Below are positions 46,220-56,954 of a DNA stretch of 64,000 nt, piece by piece. Source of the stretch: Paracamarosporium sp. OC-R06-R3 (lineage: Eukaryota > Ascomycota > Dothideomycetes > Pleosporales > Didymosphaeriaceae); NCBI GenBank assembly GCA_019828545.1, contig JACVRA010000050.1:744001-808000 (forward strand), written 5' to 3'. The notes under the pieces were generated by a model. The model saw only the letters and a program-made list of their open reading frames with translations, did no database searches and was not told where the DNA came from. Every line of letters starts with the position of its first letter. Position 1 is the stretch's first letter. The position numbers and the translations under genes were made by a program.

Positions 46220-47674
46220 ATGTTCACCAACGAGCTTTTTGTAGCCTCGCTGTTGGTCTCTGTATGTATATTCCTCGTTCATGTTCGGGTGTTTCTAATA
46301 TGCACACTAGGGTGGCCTTGCATTACCTGCAGCTCAAGCAAAGTCAGACTACATATCATCATGTGGCCCAGACTGGATGGCTATCAATGATGTGAAGACT
46401 AATCACGGAACTGTACAACGAATTGGGTACAATACAGCAGTGGATTCTTTCTGTAACAAAGCTGCGGGTGTTACAGTTGGCGCAGGTGCTTACACCTCTA
46501 TGGCTACCCGCGTCTGGCTAGATTACGGTAACAATCCGGAGACAACTGGGTTGAATGGTTGGGTATACTTTGAGATCCATAACAAGCAGAACAGCGCGCA
46601 TGTAGTAGACGGTAAGATTATGAATAAAGCAAATAACTTTGCAAACGGCTGACACTGAAGGAAGCTGCGAGCTGTAAACAATACTTGAAGAAGCTCTCCG
46701 AAAATACTGGTGGAAACTCCTGCTATGGACAAACAAACAAGGACACAAAAGGAGGAACATGGCAAGTTGGAAACGACGCCATCTCTTACCATGCGCTCGC
46801 AAACAAGCTCCCTCCAACATCCGGCTCTGTAGACAAGATTGTCACTCAAAACGGAGCCATTTCAGCACTCGGCGACGGTGGCAAGGGTAACACACTCGAG
46901 CCTTTCCCAACTTATGCTTTCAACGACGTTACCCCTTTTGCATGCCACTCCCACAACGACTACACTCGCGACAAGGCGCTCTACTCCGCTCTAAGTGCTG
47001 GCTGTATCTCCGTAGAAGCCGATATCTGGATTCACGGCACGAAGCTCGTCGTCGGCCACCTCGATCCTGGATCCAACGGCCAAACTTTTGTCAATCTCTA
47101 CGTCAACCCCCTGAAGAAGCTGATCGATGAGCGGAAAGCGATCTTTCCTGCGAAGTCGGACCAACCGCTCACCCTATTGATTGACTTCAAGAACAGTGGC
47201 TCAGACGCAGATAAAGCCTGGGACCAGCTCGTTGCCGATCTCAAACCCCTGCGAGATGCAGGATACCTCAGCCACTACGACGGCAGCTTCAAACAAGGCC
47301 TCGTCACTATTGTGGCCTCCGGAAACGCTATCAAGGACGGTTCCTCATCCACGCCATCTCCCATCGATAAGGCGCTGTCAGATGGGACGAATCCCCAGCG
47401 AGCGATCTTCGTCGATGCTGTAATTCACAAGGACATGTCGCGCTTCGACTCATCCAACGCCTACTACGCGAGCGCAAAGTGGAGTGACGCAGTGCCAAAT
47501 GGGCTGCCGATTTCCGGGAATGCGAAGACAAAGTTGGATGAGGCGCATTCCAAGGGCTTTAAGGTGAGGTACTGGGATATTCCGGGGAAGGACAGTTGGC
47601 AGCAGATTGTGGACGCGGGTGTGGACCGGCTTAATGTAGACGATTTGCAGTATGTTGCGGGCTTGAGTTGGTAG
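46220..47674 (+). CDS. Secreted fusion protein: four-cysteine N-terminal domain + Aim6/PLC-like phosphodiesterase
   Basis: Protein of 450 aa in exons 46220-46261, 46311-46611 and 46665-47674. The signal peptide spans about residues 1-24 (MFTNELFVASLLVSGGLALP). Residues ~30-175 form a globular domain with Cys32, Cys62, Cys118 and Cys134 and the blocks GPDWMAINDV, YNTAVDSFCNKAAG, TRVWLDYGN, GWVYFEIHNK, GGTWQVGNDAISYHALA. Small secreted proteins of dothideomycetes have this look, but I know no function. From residue ~196 the sequence is Aim6-like: PFACHSHNDY (H209, H211, N212, D213), SVEADIW, KLVVGH, LTLLIDFKNSG, ending VRYWDIPGKDSW...GVDRLNVDDLQ. That is a TIM-barrel glycerophosphodiester phosphodiesterase relative. 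The junction lies inside one exon, so the fusion is read directly from DNA. Confidence 0.87.
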
Positions 47675-48096
47675 GTATTCATCAATGAGAAACGCAATAT
47701 CACCTGTCTATAAAATGACTTTTAATGTCTGCAGGATTCAAACGTCCTCACTATAACAGTGTGGTCCTGTATTCCTTGTAAGCTTTTCTCATCTCATGGA
47801 GCTATGATAATGAGGAGCAGTGTGTCATGTTATAACTATCAATAGCAACCACTGGGCTTAAAAGATGATCCGAAATGATATGGTAAGGGTGAAGGTCAAT
47901 GCAAAGATTAAGTTGGTTAGACCCTGCATAGGCGGATGCTAAAGCCAAAAGTCAAATAATTGGCATGGATGGCAACAAGAGTAAGTCGATCCATTCACTC
48001 GGAGCAGGTTGGAGGCACAACTTTCACAATATCCCGTCGTGACATACAGAGCCTGTCAATCCATCATAACTCCCTCTGGCTCGTAGATATCAATAT
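47675..48096. other. Convergent 3' intergenic region
   Basis: 422 bp between two convergent genes. No gene seen. Confidence 0.5.
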
Positions 48097-48582
48097 CTAC
48101 GCCGCCTCCGCACTCTCTTCCTCACCCGCTCCCATCCTCCTCTCCCTTTCCTTGTTCAGCATCTCTAACCTCCTTTTCGCAGCAGCATGCTTCCTATGGG
48201 CTCTTGCTTGGTTAGCCCAGTAAGTATACTTCCTTCTAGGCCCCGCGTTCCTCCTCGGTCCGTCATCATCCGAATCAGGCAGATACTCGTACTCATCATC
48301 CGATCCAGAGTCCACTGACTTATGCGCCTTGCCGAGCTCGTCAGCTGCTTCCCGGGCCTTTTGCTCGCGCTTCTTGATGATCGTGGCAATGAAGTCGTCA
48401 TCGTCATGTGTCTTGTTGCTCTTCGAAGACTTGGAGTGGTCGGCCTTGTTTGCGACGGGGGTGAATCTCTTGAACAGGAGATATGCAGCTTCAAGTGTGG
48501 CTATCAGCACGGCGTACATGAGGACCATTCCCAGAATCGTCAAACGACGTGTTGCGCTCTTTGCGTCCTCTCCAGTATCCAT
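48097..48582 (-). CDS. Small single-pass membrane protein, hypothetical
   Basis: Unrecognised single-exon protein of 161 aa. I start at MDTGEDAKSATRR (48582); the frame extends to a GTG further up but without an ATG. One membrane segment lies at residues ~16-37 (LTILGMVLMYAVLIATLEAAYLLF). A cytosolic-type charged region follows: DDDDFIATIIKKREQKAREAADELGKAHK, an acidic stretch SGSDDEYEYLPDSDDDGPRR, then YTYWANQARAHRKHAAAKRRLEMLNKERERR, a basic helix. The order of N-terminal anchor, acidic linker and basic helix resembles endoplasmic-reticulum or mitochondrial outer-membrane tethers. That is only a resemblance. Confidence 0.72.
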   Translation of the reverse strand: MDTGEDAKSATRRLTILGMVLMYAVLIATLEAAYLLFKRFTPVANKADHSKSSKSNKTHDDDDFIATIIKKREQKAREAADELGKAHKSVDSGSDDEYEYLPDSDDDGPRRNAGPRRKYTYWANQARAHRKHAAAKRRLEMLNKERERRMGAGEEESAEAA

Positions 48583-49585
48583 TGCGCGAGATTCGGTTTG
48601 CACGAGTGCTTACCACAGAGAGAAATGCCGATTTTCAGGAAAGTTCGTAGATGGGGCGTCAGGCGCGTGACGTGGTGGTTGAACAGGTTGAGAAGCGTAG
48701 TAGCGGCTCCACGCCACGGTCGGGGGCGGCTCATGGCGTGCTCAGCGAGTGTCATTGTGCTTTCCGTGTCATAATTGCATTTGCACGAGGAGTGATATTA
48801 GCTGTAACGACGTTATGTTATGAAGTACCCAATTGATGGCGTGCTGGTGAAAGTGGCTCCTATGGAGTCCCAAGCCCCGCCCAAAAAGGCAGTCGCTGCA
48901 CTAGCAATATCAGGGTCCTATACAATTCTGGAAGGAACGATCTAGATCGATGAAGAAGATCTCCCCGCAACTACTTTGCATAAATGGTTACCCATGCATG
49001 CTGAATCCATGCTCAACATACTAATAGGTACCCCCAGATATACCTCTCCATATCCGACCACACCTCTTACACATAAGTGAAATCCACCCTCTAAACATCC
49101 CCCCATTTGCCTACTCCACTCCGCCGTCACAAACAATTCTCCTATCTAGTCCACACCATCTAGTCTTGGGCTTTCTGCTACTGCGACAATATCCCTAGCC
49201 ACCACCACAATCAACCACGAAAAGCTATATCTAACACCATTAAAGCATGTCAGACACGACAACCCCTCTACATAGGGATGGAACAAGGCGCAGAATCCCA
49301 GCGAACATGGCCTGGTTACTGACACACATGCCTAATCCGGGCTCATTCCTTTGAGAGTAGGGAAATTGAGGATGATGCGTTAGACACAATGCTCGAAGAA
49401 AGCACAGGGTGTGAATTTCGTAAGACGTGTATTCTATATGTCCTTTCATGATGCCATACCATACCATACCATACCATACCGTACCATATCATGCTATGTT
49501 AAATCATCATACCGCCCGCTATGCAATATCCTTGACTTTTCCCAAATCCGAGATGCGCTATGCGTGATGCCCATGAAACAAAGGC
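48583..49585. other. 1.0-kb gene-free stretch with a pentanucleotide repeat
   Basis: Between two minus-strand genes. Apart from the CCATA repeat only short frames without features are seen. Confidence 0.5.
49454..49488 (+). repeat. (CCATA)7 microsatellite, one unit CCGTA
   Basis: Seven pentanucleotide units in non-coding DNA, six of them perfect. Confidence 0.9.
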
Positions 49586-51067
49586 CTACGGTACGGCGGG
49601 TCTCACCACCCCATCTGCAGCCCATTTACCCGTGTACTTCTCTTCCAGCACGCGTAGCTTGGAGAAGAAGACGTCGTCGTCGACGTACGCGCCCTTGAGC
49701 CATCTCTCCCCCTTGGTAGCATCGAATGCCCTCCTCGCATGCAGCACCCTCCTGTTGTCGAAGATGACGCACTCGCCCTCGTTCAGCCTATACTCAAAGA
49801 GATTCTCCTCCGCACTCAGCAGTTTTTCGTAAGCGTGCGATGCAGCGAGGTAGGTTCGGAGCGCAGTCTGGTTTTCGCCGCCGATGCGGGCTTCGAACGG
49901 GCCTTGGAAGGGCGGCGACCAGTTGACGCGGTGGAGGGCGAGGTTCGTGGGCTCGCTGTACTTTGGGTAGGGGTGGAGTTCGATCGTAGGACGTGTGTAG
50001 TGGTAGTGGTACGTCGGGTGATGATAGTGGTAGGTTACTGGGAAAGTGCACAGCGACCTGAAGTGGGTTTTGGAAGCTTGGTGCAGTTTCTGGGCAGCGT
50101 GGAAGGCGTCGCTGAAGAAGGATTCTCCGCCTGGGGTGCGAGCGCGTAGCGAGTGTAGCAGCTGGAGGTGCGGCGGGTTCGATGTGTAGAGGAGGTCCAT
50201 GTGCAGACCGAGGAATTGTGGCGTGTATGCGATGTTCTCGGCTTTGGGCTTGGAGCGAACGTCCCAGGTGCGGCCATAGAAGGTGTCCTTGAGCGTGCCT
50301 ATTCGGCCTGCAATGTCCACGACCGACTCCTCCGACTCTGGTACGTTTCTGAGGAAGAGCAGGCCGTACTTGTTCAGATGGCTGAGCGCGTCGAAGAGCA
50401 CTGCGTCCTCTGCCATCCAGTCTTGATAGTCGATCCACTTGTTGTTCTTGGTGATTTTCTCTCTATCCCACAAGACCCTATCGTCGGAGCGCACGCCTCC
50501 TCTGAGCTCCACCTCGGTGTTCAGCGCCCGCCGCAGCCAGTCGAGCGAGTGCCGTGTGCGATGGCCCGCGTCGTAGCCAGGCACATCGTTCTGCCACTCG
50601 ACCTCGAGCACCCAGCCCTTCTCTTCATCTTGCACCGTGCGGGCGACGCCCTGGATGTCCTGCGGGATGTCCGAGGTCTGGAAGAGCTTCTGCTTGCTGT
50701 GCGGATCCACGCATCGCGGGCAGGTGCAGCTGTCGCGAAGGAAGACGGTGTCGAAGGTGCGCGGGCTGTCGTCGATGCTCACGGCGACTGTGCTGGCCGG
50801 ATGGGCGTCCTGCTGGCCTGCGTTGGCGGGACTGTCGACAAGGGCGGGCTGGGGCACGGGGGCGGGGTGGTAGTCGCGCGTGGGCGTGGGCGTGGGCGGT
50901 GCGGGGCTGTCGTCGTCGGGTCGCGCGCGCCTCTTGACCGTCGACGGGCCGCTGAAGACGGAAGTCAACAAGGTCCTGCGCGTGCATGTCGCGGTGCCCG
51001 TGCGAGCGTGTTGGCATGCACGTCTGACCGTCAGCCGGGTGGTGTTGGTGGTGATGTTCAGGGCCAT
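49586..51067 (-). CDS. Gamma-butyrobetaine hydroxylase / trimethyllysine dioxygenase (carnitine biosynthesis)
   Basis: 2-oxoglutarate/Fe(II) dioxygenase of 493 aa, single exon. Residues 1-45 are rich in Arg/Thr and lack acids (RLTVRRACQHARTGTATCTRRTLLT), a probable mitochondrial presequence. The N-terminal domain (~100-190) carries the zinc ligands C114, C116, C119 and H123 in LRDSCTCPRCVDPHSKQK, typical of both enzymes. In the catalytic domain the metal ligands are H289 and D291 (LGLHMDLLY) and H443 (NRRVLHARRAF). A His/Tyr-rich loop TYHYHHPTYHYHYTRP precedes the substrate region. Sequence alone does not separate the two carnitine-pathway hydroxylases. The large GC-rich frames antisense to it are not genes. 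It is divergent from TPC1 across 216 bp. Confidence 0.9.
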   Translation of the reverse strand: MALNITTNTTRLTVRRACQHARTGTATCTRRTLLTSVFSGPSTVKRRARPDDDSPAPPTPTPTRDYHPAPVPQPALVDSPANAGQQDAHPASTVAVSIDDSPRTFDTVFLRDSCTCPRCVDPHSKQKLFQTSDIPQDIQGVARTVQDEEKGWVLEVEWQNDVPGYDAGHRTRHSLDWLRRALNTEVELRGGVRSDDRVLWDREKITKNNKWIDYQDWMAEDAVLFDALSHLNKYGLLFLRNVPESEESVVDIAGRIGTLKDTFYGRTWDVRSKPKAENIAYTPQFLGLHMDLLYTSNPPHLQLLHSLRARTPGGESFFSDAFHAAQKLHQASKTHFRSLCTFPVTYHYHHPTYHYHYTRPTIELHPYPKYSEPTNLALHRVNWSPPFQGPFEARIGGENQTALRTYLAASHAYEKLLSAEENLFEYRLNEGECVIFDNRRVLHARRAFDATKGERWLKGAYVDDDVFFSKLRVLEEKYTGKWAADGVVRPAVP

Positions 51068-51283
51068 GACGGAGCTGTTGGTCCAGCCCGTGCCAGGACG
51101 GCGGCCGAGCGCGCCTTTTCAGTCCAGCGGGCGCCTTTGACCCGAGGTAACAAACAACGCCTGCTCTTGTGCTTTTTCCGCTTGCCCACTCTTGCCCAAA
51201 CGCCAAACCATTTGGCGCGAGACTGCGTGTGTTTGGCGCTGGCTCGTCGTGGTGTGATATCCTCGTGACGGGGGCCTGAGCGC

Positions 51284-52352
51284 ATGTCTGGCGAAGTTGC
51301 GCCGCTCAAGCATGAGGTTTGCGAAGCCCTTTGTCTGCTTTGAAAACCACTGACGCCCATGTCCAGGGCTCACAGCTGCAAGTCGTGGCCGCAGGCGCCG
51401 TCGCGGGCCTCGTCTCACGGTACGATACCTGCCATCAGCCCGAGCACCGCATGCTGATGCCCCATGTAGCTTCGTGATTGCTCCCCTCGACGTCATCAAG
51501 ATCCGCCTCCAGCTCCAAGTCCACTCGCTGTCCGACCCTCTGAGCACGCGCGGTATCCAGGGACCTACGTACAAGGGAACAATTGGCACGCTCAAATGCA
51601 TCCTCCGCGAGGAAGGTCTCACGGGGCTCTGGAAGGGCAACATACCGGCCGAGGCCATGTACCTATGCTATGGCAGTGTGCAATTCTCCGCCTACAAGTA
51701 CATCTCGTCCCTTCTTGAGTCCGTCCCATCGCCCTACGCCCTTCCAGGCTCGGCTGTGTCCTTCGTCAGCGGCGCTGCTGCGGGTGCATGCGCGACCACA
51801 GCGACGTACCCCCTTGATCTGCTACGGACGCGATTTGCAGCACAAGGAACGGATCGTGTCTACGCCTCCATCGCCGCATCGATAAGACACATTGCCCAAC
51901 ATGAAGGACCCATGGGCTTCTTTCGCGGATTGGGCGCGGGAGTCACCCAGATCGTGCCCTACATGGGCCTCTTCTTCGCCAGCTACGAGGGCCTGAAGCC
52001 CATGACGGCCAATTCGCCCATTCCTTTGCCGTTTGGAAGCTCAGACGCAGCTGCCGGGGTCATAGCCAGCGTACTCTCCAAGACTGCTGTATATCCACTC
52101 GACACGACGCGAAAGCGACTACAAGTTCAGGGTCCCATGAGGTCGAGATACGTTCACCGGAACATACCTTTGTACACGGGCGTATTCAGCACTCTGGTAC
52201 ACATATCGAAGCACGAGGGAATGCGCGGGTTGTATCGTGGCCTGACGGTGAGCTTGTTGAAGGCGGCACCGGCAAGCGCCGTCACCATGTGGACATATGA
52301 GAGAGCAATGGCTGCTATGTTGACGCTGGAGGACAGACTGTCGGCTGCATGA
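51284..52352 (+). CDS. TPC1: Mitochondrial thiamine pyrophosphate carrier
   Basis: Inner-membrane carrier of 322 aa importing thiamine pyrophosphate into the matrix. Exons are 51284-51316, 51367-51419 and 51470-52352. Two tiny first exons give [11 protein letters not shown] and [18 protein letters not shown]. The three mitochondrial-carrier signatures follow at even spacing: [24 protein letters not shown] and [12 protein letters not shown]. Each repeat closes with the second half-motif ([21 protein letters not shown]). The first matrix loop [22 protein letters not shown] and the N-terminal [17 protein letters not shown] are as in fungal Tpc1 proteins. It shares a compact bidirectional promoter with the carnitine hydroxylase, another mitochondrial enzyme. 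Confidence 0.93.
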
Positions 52353-52833
52353 TGATGCCGAACTGCATTTGACGGATTGCTTGCATGGCTTGGCGCCAGG
52401 AAACCTCGTATACAAAGTTTATTCGCTACTGATGGGCACCATATATAGTAAAAAGTAGTAATTATGGCGATTGGTCTTGTATGCATTTGTATGCATTTGT
52501 ATGCATTTGTATGCGGTTGAGCTGTGTTCACCCGAGGAGCGAGCCAACCGGAGCGCGTTCCTGGTGCGGACACCTCAGGATGGCTTGCTCAAGACGCTAA
52601 TCCCTCCTCCAAACGGTTTGCTCGAATGAAGCGTCTGGTCCGAAGGCGAGCACGAGGTTGACCAGAGCCATGGTTCGACGTTGCGGGGAAGCAGGGCGAA
52701 TGCGTGGCCACTTTTGCTCGTATCGGGCCACATGTGGCCTGAGACGAAGCTCCCTCGGCGGCACCAAATTTCTCGAGCTTCGGCGTTTTCTTTCCTCCAC
52801 CGTCTGCTCGCAACTGTGCCGCAGGAGAACACC
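52353..52833. other. Intergenic with a 10-bp tandem repeat
   Basis: 3' region of TPC1 and promoter of the Tpa1-like gene. The repeat ATGCATTTGT occurs three times at 52481-52510, with partial flanking units. No gene is seen. Confidence 0.5.
52481..52510 (+). repeat. 10-bp tandem repeat, three units
   Basis: Three perfect copies of ATGCATTTGT with partial copies on each side. Confidence 0.9.
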
Positions 52834-54866
52834 ATGAAGCGCAAGAACGATGCGCCGCCCAATGGCAAGTCCAAGAAACGTGCCATCTCTGACGACGAGG
52901 CGCACGCCAATTTCCGCAAGGGCCTGTTCGACGGCGAGGTGCTGGCCAACTACACCAACTACTACGCCGCTTCGCAACCGTACGTTTCTTCTTTGCGCCG
53001 CTGAGCCTCCTCCAACACTACCTCCAGATACAAGCACGCCGTGATCCAGGACCTCGTCAACGACCAGCTCCTGCGCAATGTGCGCAACGAAATTCGCGAA
53101 CACATCTCCTTCACGCCGAAAGAGACGGACATTTACAAGATACACCAGTCTGGCGACCTCGCCAATCTTGACGGCCTCGACGATGCTGCGCTCAAGCGCC
53201 TACCCTCGCTCCTGACCCTCCGCGACTCGCTGTATTCTTCAGCGTTCCGCAGCTACCTCTCTTCTATAACTGGTTCCGGGCCACTGAGCGGGGTGAAGAC
53301 GGACATGGCAGTGGTAGGTCGCGCAAGCCTACAGGCTCAGTGGATTTTTGCTAAGCTAGCCAGAACGTGTATACACCTGGGTGTCATCTCCTATGCCACG
53401 ACGATGTCATTGGCAGTCGACGTGTGAGCTGGATCCTCTATCTGCTGGACCCGGATCGGCCATGGAAACCAGAGTGGGGTGGCGCACTGCGTTTGTACCC
53501 AACCAAAGACCTCGAGACCGCGGACGGAGACAAGGTTAAGGTGCCACAGCCCGAATTTACCGAGGTCATACCACCAGCATGGAACCAGCTATCCTTCTTT
53601 ACAGTGCAGCCCGGCGAGAGCTTCCACGATGTCGAGGAAGTGTACAAGCGTAGTGCAGGTGAGACGGAGGAAGAGGATGGTGGTCGCATACGTATGGCTA
53701 TTAGTGGTTGGTTTCACATCCCACAAGAGGGCGAGATTGGATATGAAGAAGGCATGGAAGAGAAGCTTGCTGAGCGGAGTTCTCTCGCACAGTTGCAGGG
53801 TGGAAAAGCCGATGTCTTTGACGAACCGCAGTCCCATTGGGTCGAAAACCCGCACTGGGAGGCACAGGCAAAAGCACAAGACGACCAGATGACCGCCGAC
53901 GAGATGGACTTCTTGCTCAAATATATGAACCCGAACTATCTTGTCCCGGATACCGTCGAAGACATCACACGTCTGTTCTCGGACGAATCATCCGTGCGGC
54001 TAGCAGAGTTCCTGTCGCCAAAGTTCTGCACGCGACTCCGCGAATACTTGGAGTCGAAAGACCACGAGCCAAACCCAAGCCTCCCAGCCAACCCTTTCTT
54101 CACAGAGCAGTCTCAGGTTGGCGTTGCGCGGCCTCCTCATAAGCACCGCTTCCTATACCGGAAAGCAGTGCAACCTATACAAACCAGCTACCCCGATACG
54201 GCCAGTCTGACGCCGTACGACGACCTGGTCGACGTCCTCTTCCCTCACCCAGCCTTCACGAAGTGGCTCTCGCTCGTCACGGGCATCACCCTCACCAAGA
54301 GCAACATCCTGGCGCGCCGATTCCGGCGGGGCCTGGACTACACCCTTGCCACCGCCTACGAAGAAGAAGATCCCCAGCTCGAAGTATGTCTCGGCATCAC
54401 GCCTTCCAAAGGCTGGGGCGACGAAGAAGAAGAGGACGAGGACGATGCACAGCAGAATGGATCATCCAGCAAGGCCACTAACGGTAAGGCCCCAACCGCC
54501 AAGCCTGAAGAAGAAGTCGGCGGCTATGAAATGTACATGGCGGGTGAAGATGACGAGGGTACCGACGCCGGTGCTCCCGAGCCATCTACTTCCACGGGCG
54601 CCGGCCAGCGCCGAAAAGCCAAGGCCGACCCTGCAGTATACAAGAGTGCAGGTGACGAGGACGACGACGGCATTCTGTTCAGCCAGCCCGCTGCATGGAA
54701 CAATCTTGCCATCGTGCTACGAGATAGACATGTGCTACGCTTTACCAAGTATGTCAGCCAGGCTGCGCAGGGCGACCGATGGGATATCTGTGGGGAGTAT
54801 GGTGTTGAGTTTGGAGAAGATGAAGAGGATGAAGATGAGGTTGTTCCGGATGCCGACGACGAGTGA
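52834..54866 (+). CDS. TPA1: Prolyl 3,4-dihydroxylase Tpa1/Ofd1
   Basis: 2-oxoglutarate/Fe(II) oxygenase of 644 aa that hydroxylates a proline of ribosomal protein uS12 (Rps23) and influences translation termination. In fission yeast Ofd1 it also controls the hypoxic factor Sre1. Exons are 52834-52979, 53028-53313 and 53364-54866. The N-terminal catalytic domain reads [33 protein letters not shown] with metal ligands H156 and D158, distal H232 (GESFHDVEEV) and 2-oxoglutarate-binding R254 (RIRMAISGWFH). The C-terminal second double-stranded beta-helix lacks catalytic residues, as expected. It is interrupted by acidic loops (GDEEEEDEDDAQQNG) and ends in a highly acidic tail. The short N-terminal KRKNDAPPNGKSKKR may be a nuclear signal. 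Confidence 0.95.
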
Positions 54867-55701
54867 TGTTTTGCATGGACGGCATTCCTTTGGTAATCGT
54901 TTGCTTGATGTTGATATAGATCACGATGTAGCCATGTGATATGAATGCATTTCGGTGTTTTTGTTTTGTATAGACTCCTCTCCCACGTTCTCGCCCTTTT
55001 TTAATTGCTCTTGATGGAAGTGAACATCGTATGTAAAGATGTGTATGCATACGGTATGCTGGCTCTTCATCTTCTGCGCAGGTGTTGGTGCAACCCACAT
55101 CCCATTCTGGCATAGCGTCAATTGAACCTCTGACGACCACGACCGCTCTTCATTGGGGAACGTCATCCTTCCAGCATCGGCATACCCCCTCGGGGTTTCA
55201 AGGTGATCCACAGTCCTATATAAAAATGGGAGAATATGGGTTACATCATCGCTTCACGCTCATTCGCGGGTGCGCGGTCCGGTGACTTCTTGTTCTTCCT
55301 CTCTCTACACAGCGTGTTCCTGCAATTAGCCTGCATATCCGGGATCCCAGCAGCCACGTTATAAGATCCGAAAACTGGTCGTCACGGGCTCCTGTCTAGC
55401 TACTTTCGATGAATTGCCATCAATGCTGGAGTCTCCGTGTTACGGCCCCCGGCAAACATACAATATATATGAATCTTACCTGTGCCGAGCCGTAGCACGC
55501 GTTATCCTTATGTGCGAGGTTAAACTGCCCCATATAATAGCGATCCAAAGTGTCGGTTAATACCATAGATCAAGTCAATCACCATGAAAATGACCCCGCA
55601 AATCCGCCAGAGAGTGGTAGCAGCCACATAAAGATCGCACAGCCTCTCTGACTTGTCGAGGAAGTAGCCACAGACGATTTCTCAGCATCCCCAAAGGCAT
55701 C
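54867..55701. other. Intergenic, no gene seen
   Basis: Spacer between two plus-strand genes with only short overlapping frames lacking features. Confidence 0.5.
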
Positions 55702-56954
55702 ATGTATCGAGCTTCTTTGTCTCTGTTAGCAAGTCTCAGCTTCGTGCCGGCTGCGATCTCAGCGCCGACCGCTTCCTCGGCGACGTTGATTGCTTCTCAC
55801 TACACCGGAAAGCTCTTTACACTGAGCTTTACGTCCACTGGAAACACTGGCAGCCTCACGGTTGGCCCATCAGTGACAGGTTGCGGTACCACGCCGGGAT
55901 GGCTTGAGCTGTACTCCGCTGATCAGACCCTATACTGCTTTGACGAATCCTGGAATGGAAGTGGCAACATTGTATCGTATACTGTCGGCAGCGACGGAAA
56001 GCTAACGCAAAAGTCGCAAGCCAAGACAACTGGAAATTCTGTTCATGGATTGCTGTACGGAGGATCAGACGGGAAGGGCTTCGTTGCCACTGTAGAGTAG
56101 TAAGTCGAACCACACTTGTATACAAACATATGCTTACATGAACTAGCTCGCCATCGACGCTGACCACCTACAAACTACCTCTTTCTAGCAGCACCAAGCC
56201 TTTGTCGACGGAGAAGTTTACTCTTGCCCAGAAAGGCCCCAATCCCCGCCAAGACGTTGCACATCCCCACGAAGCGCTGCTCGATCCTACTGGCAAATTT
56301 ATGCTGGTGCCAGACCTAGGCGCTGATCTCATTCGCATCTTCAGTATCGATGCCAGCAGTGGCAAACTCACCGCCTGCGGCTCAGGCAAAGCAGACCCTG
56401 GTGACGGACCTAGACATGGCAAATTCTTCTGGACGAACCCCAACTCGACTGAACCTCAGATTCTCTACACCCTTAACGAGCTGGGCAACTCCGTCTCTTC
56501 ATGGACTATCACATATCCCAGTGCTGCCGGAGGCTGCGTCTCGCTCACCAAGTTACAAACCCTCTCGACCTACGCTCCAGGCACCAAAGGAGGCCCAACA
56601 ACAAAGGCAGCTGAACTCCGCACATTCGGAAACTTCTTGTATGCTGCAAACCGTGCGGACCAAACGTTTGGTAGCCAGAAGGACTCCATCGCGACATATA
56701 CGATTGATCCAGCCACCGGAAAGATTACTTGGCTGGAAGCAGCGAACGCATACGCATACTACGCCCGAACATTCGAAATCAACAAGGCAGGTACACTTGT
56801 AGCGGTGGGCGGACAAACTAGCTCAAACGTCGCCATTATCAACCGAGACCCTGCCACTGGAAAGTTGGGAAGCTTGGTTGCAAGTGTTGCGGTTGCGACA
56901 CCGGGACGTGCTGGCGAGGAAGATGGCCTCTCTGCGGTGATCTGGAATGAGTAG
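55702..56954 (+). CDS. Secreted lactonase-type seven-bladed beta-propeller (3-carboxymuconate cyclase-like)
   Basis: Protein of 401 aa in exons 55702-56099 and 56147-56954 (47-bp phase-2 intron). A signal peptide (MYRASLSLLASLSFVPAAISA) leads to a lactonase/CMLE fold. Repeated blade signatures are visible: HYTGKLFTLSFTSTG, GSGNIVSYTVGSDGKL, HPHEALLDPTGKFMLVPDLGADLIRIFSID, QILYTLNELGNSVSSWTITY, NFLYAANRADQTFGSQKDSIATYTIDPATGKI, and ARTFEINKAGTLVAVGGQTSSNVAIINRD. Such proteins are related to bacterial 6-phosphogluconolactonase and the fungal muconate cycloisomerase. The secreted fungal members have no settled substrate, so the enzyme name is only a family label. Confidence 0.9.

Noticed and set aside
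50168..51268. 366-codon plus-strand open frame antisense to the carnitine-pathway hydroxylase
   Set aside because: It mirrors a GC-rich real gene, has no family motif and a composition typical of a shadow frame.
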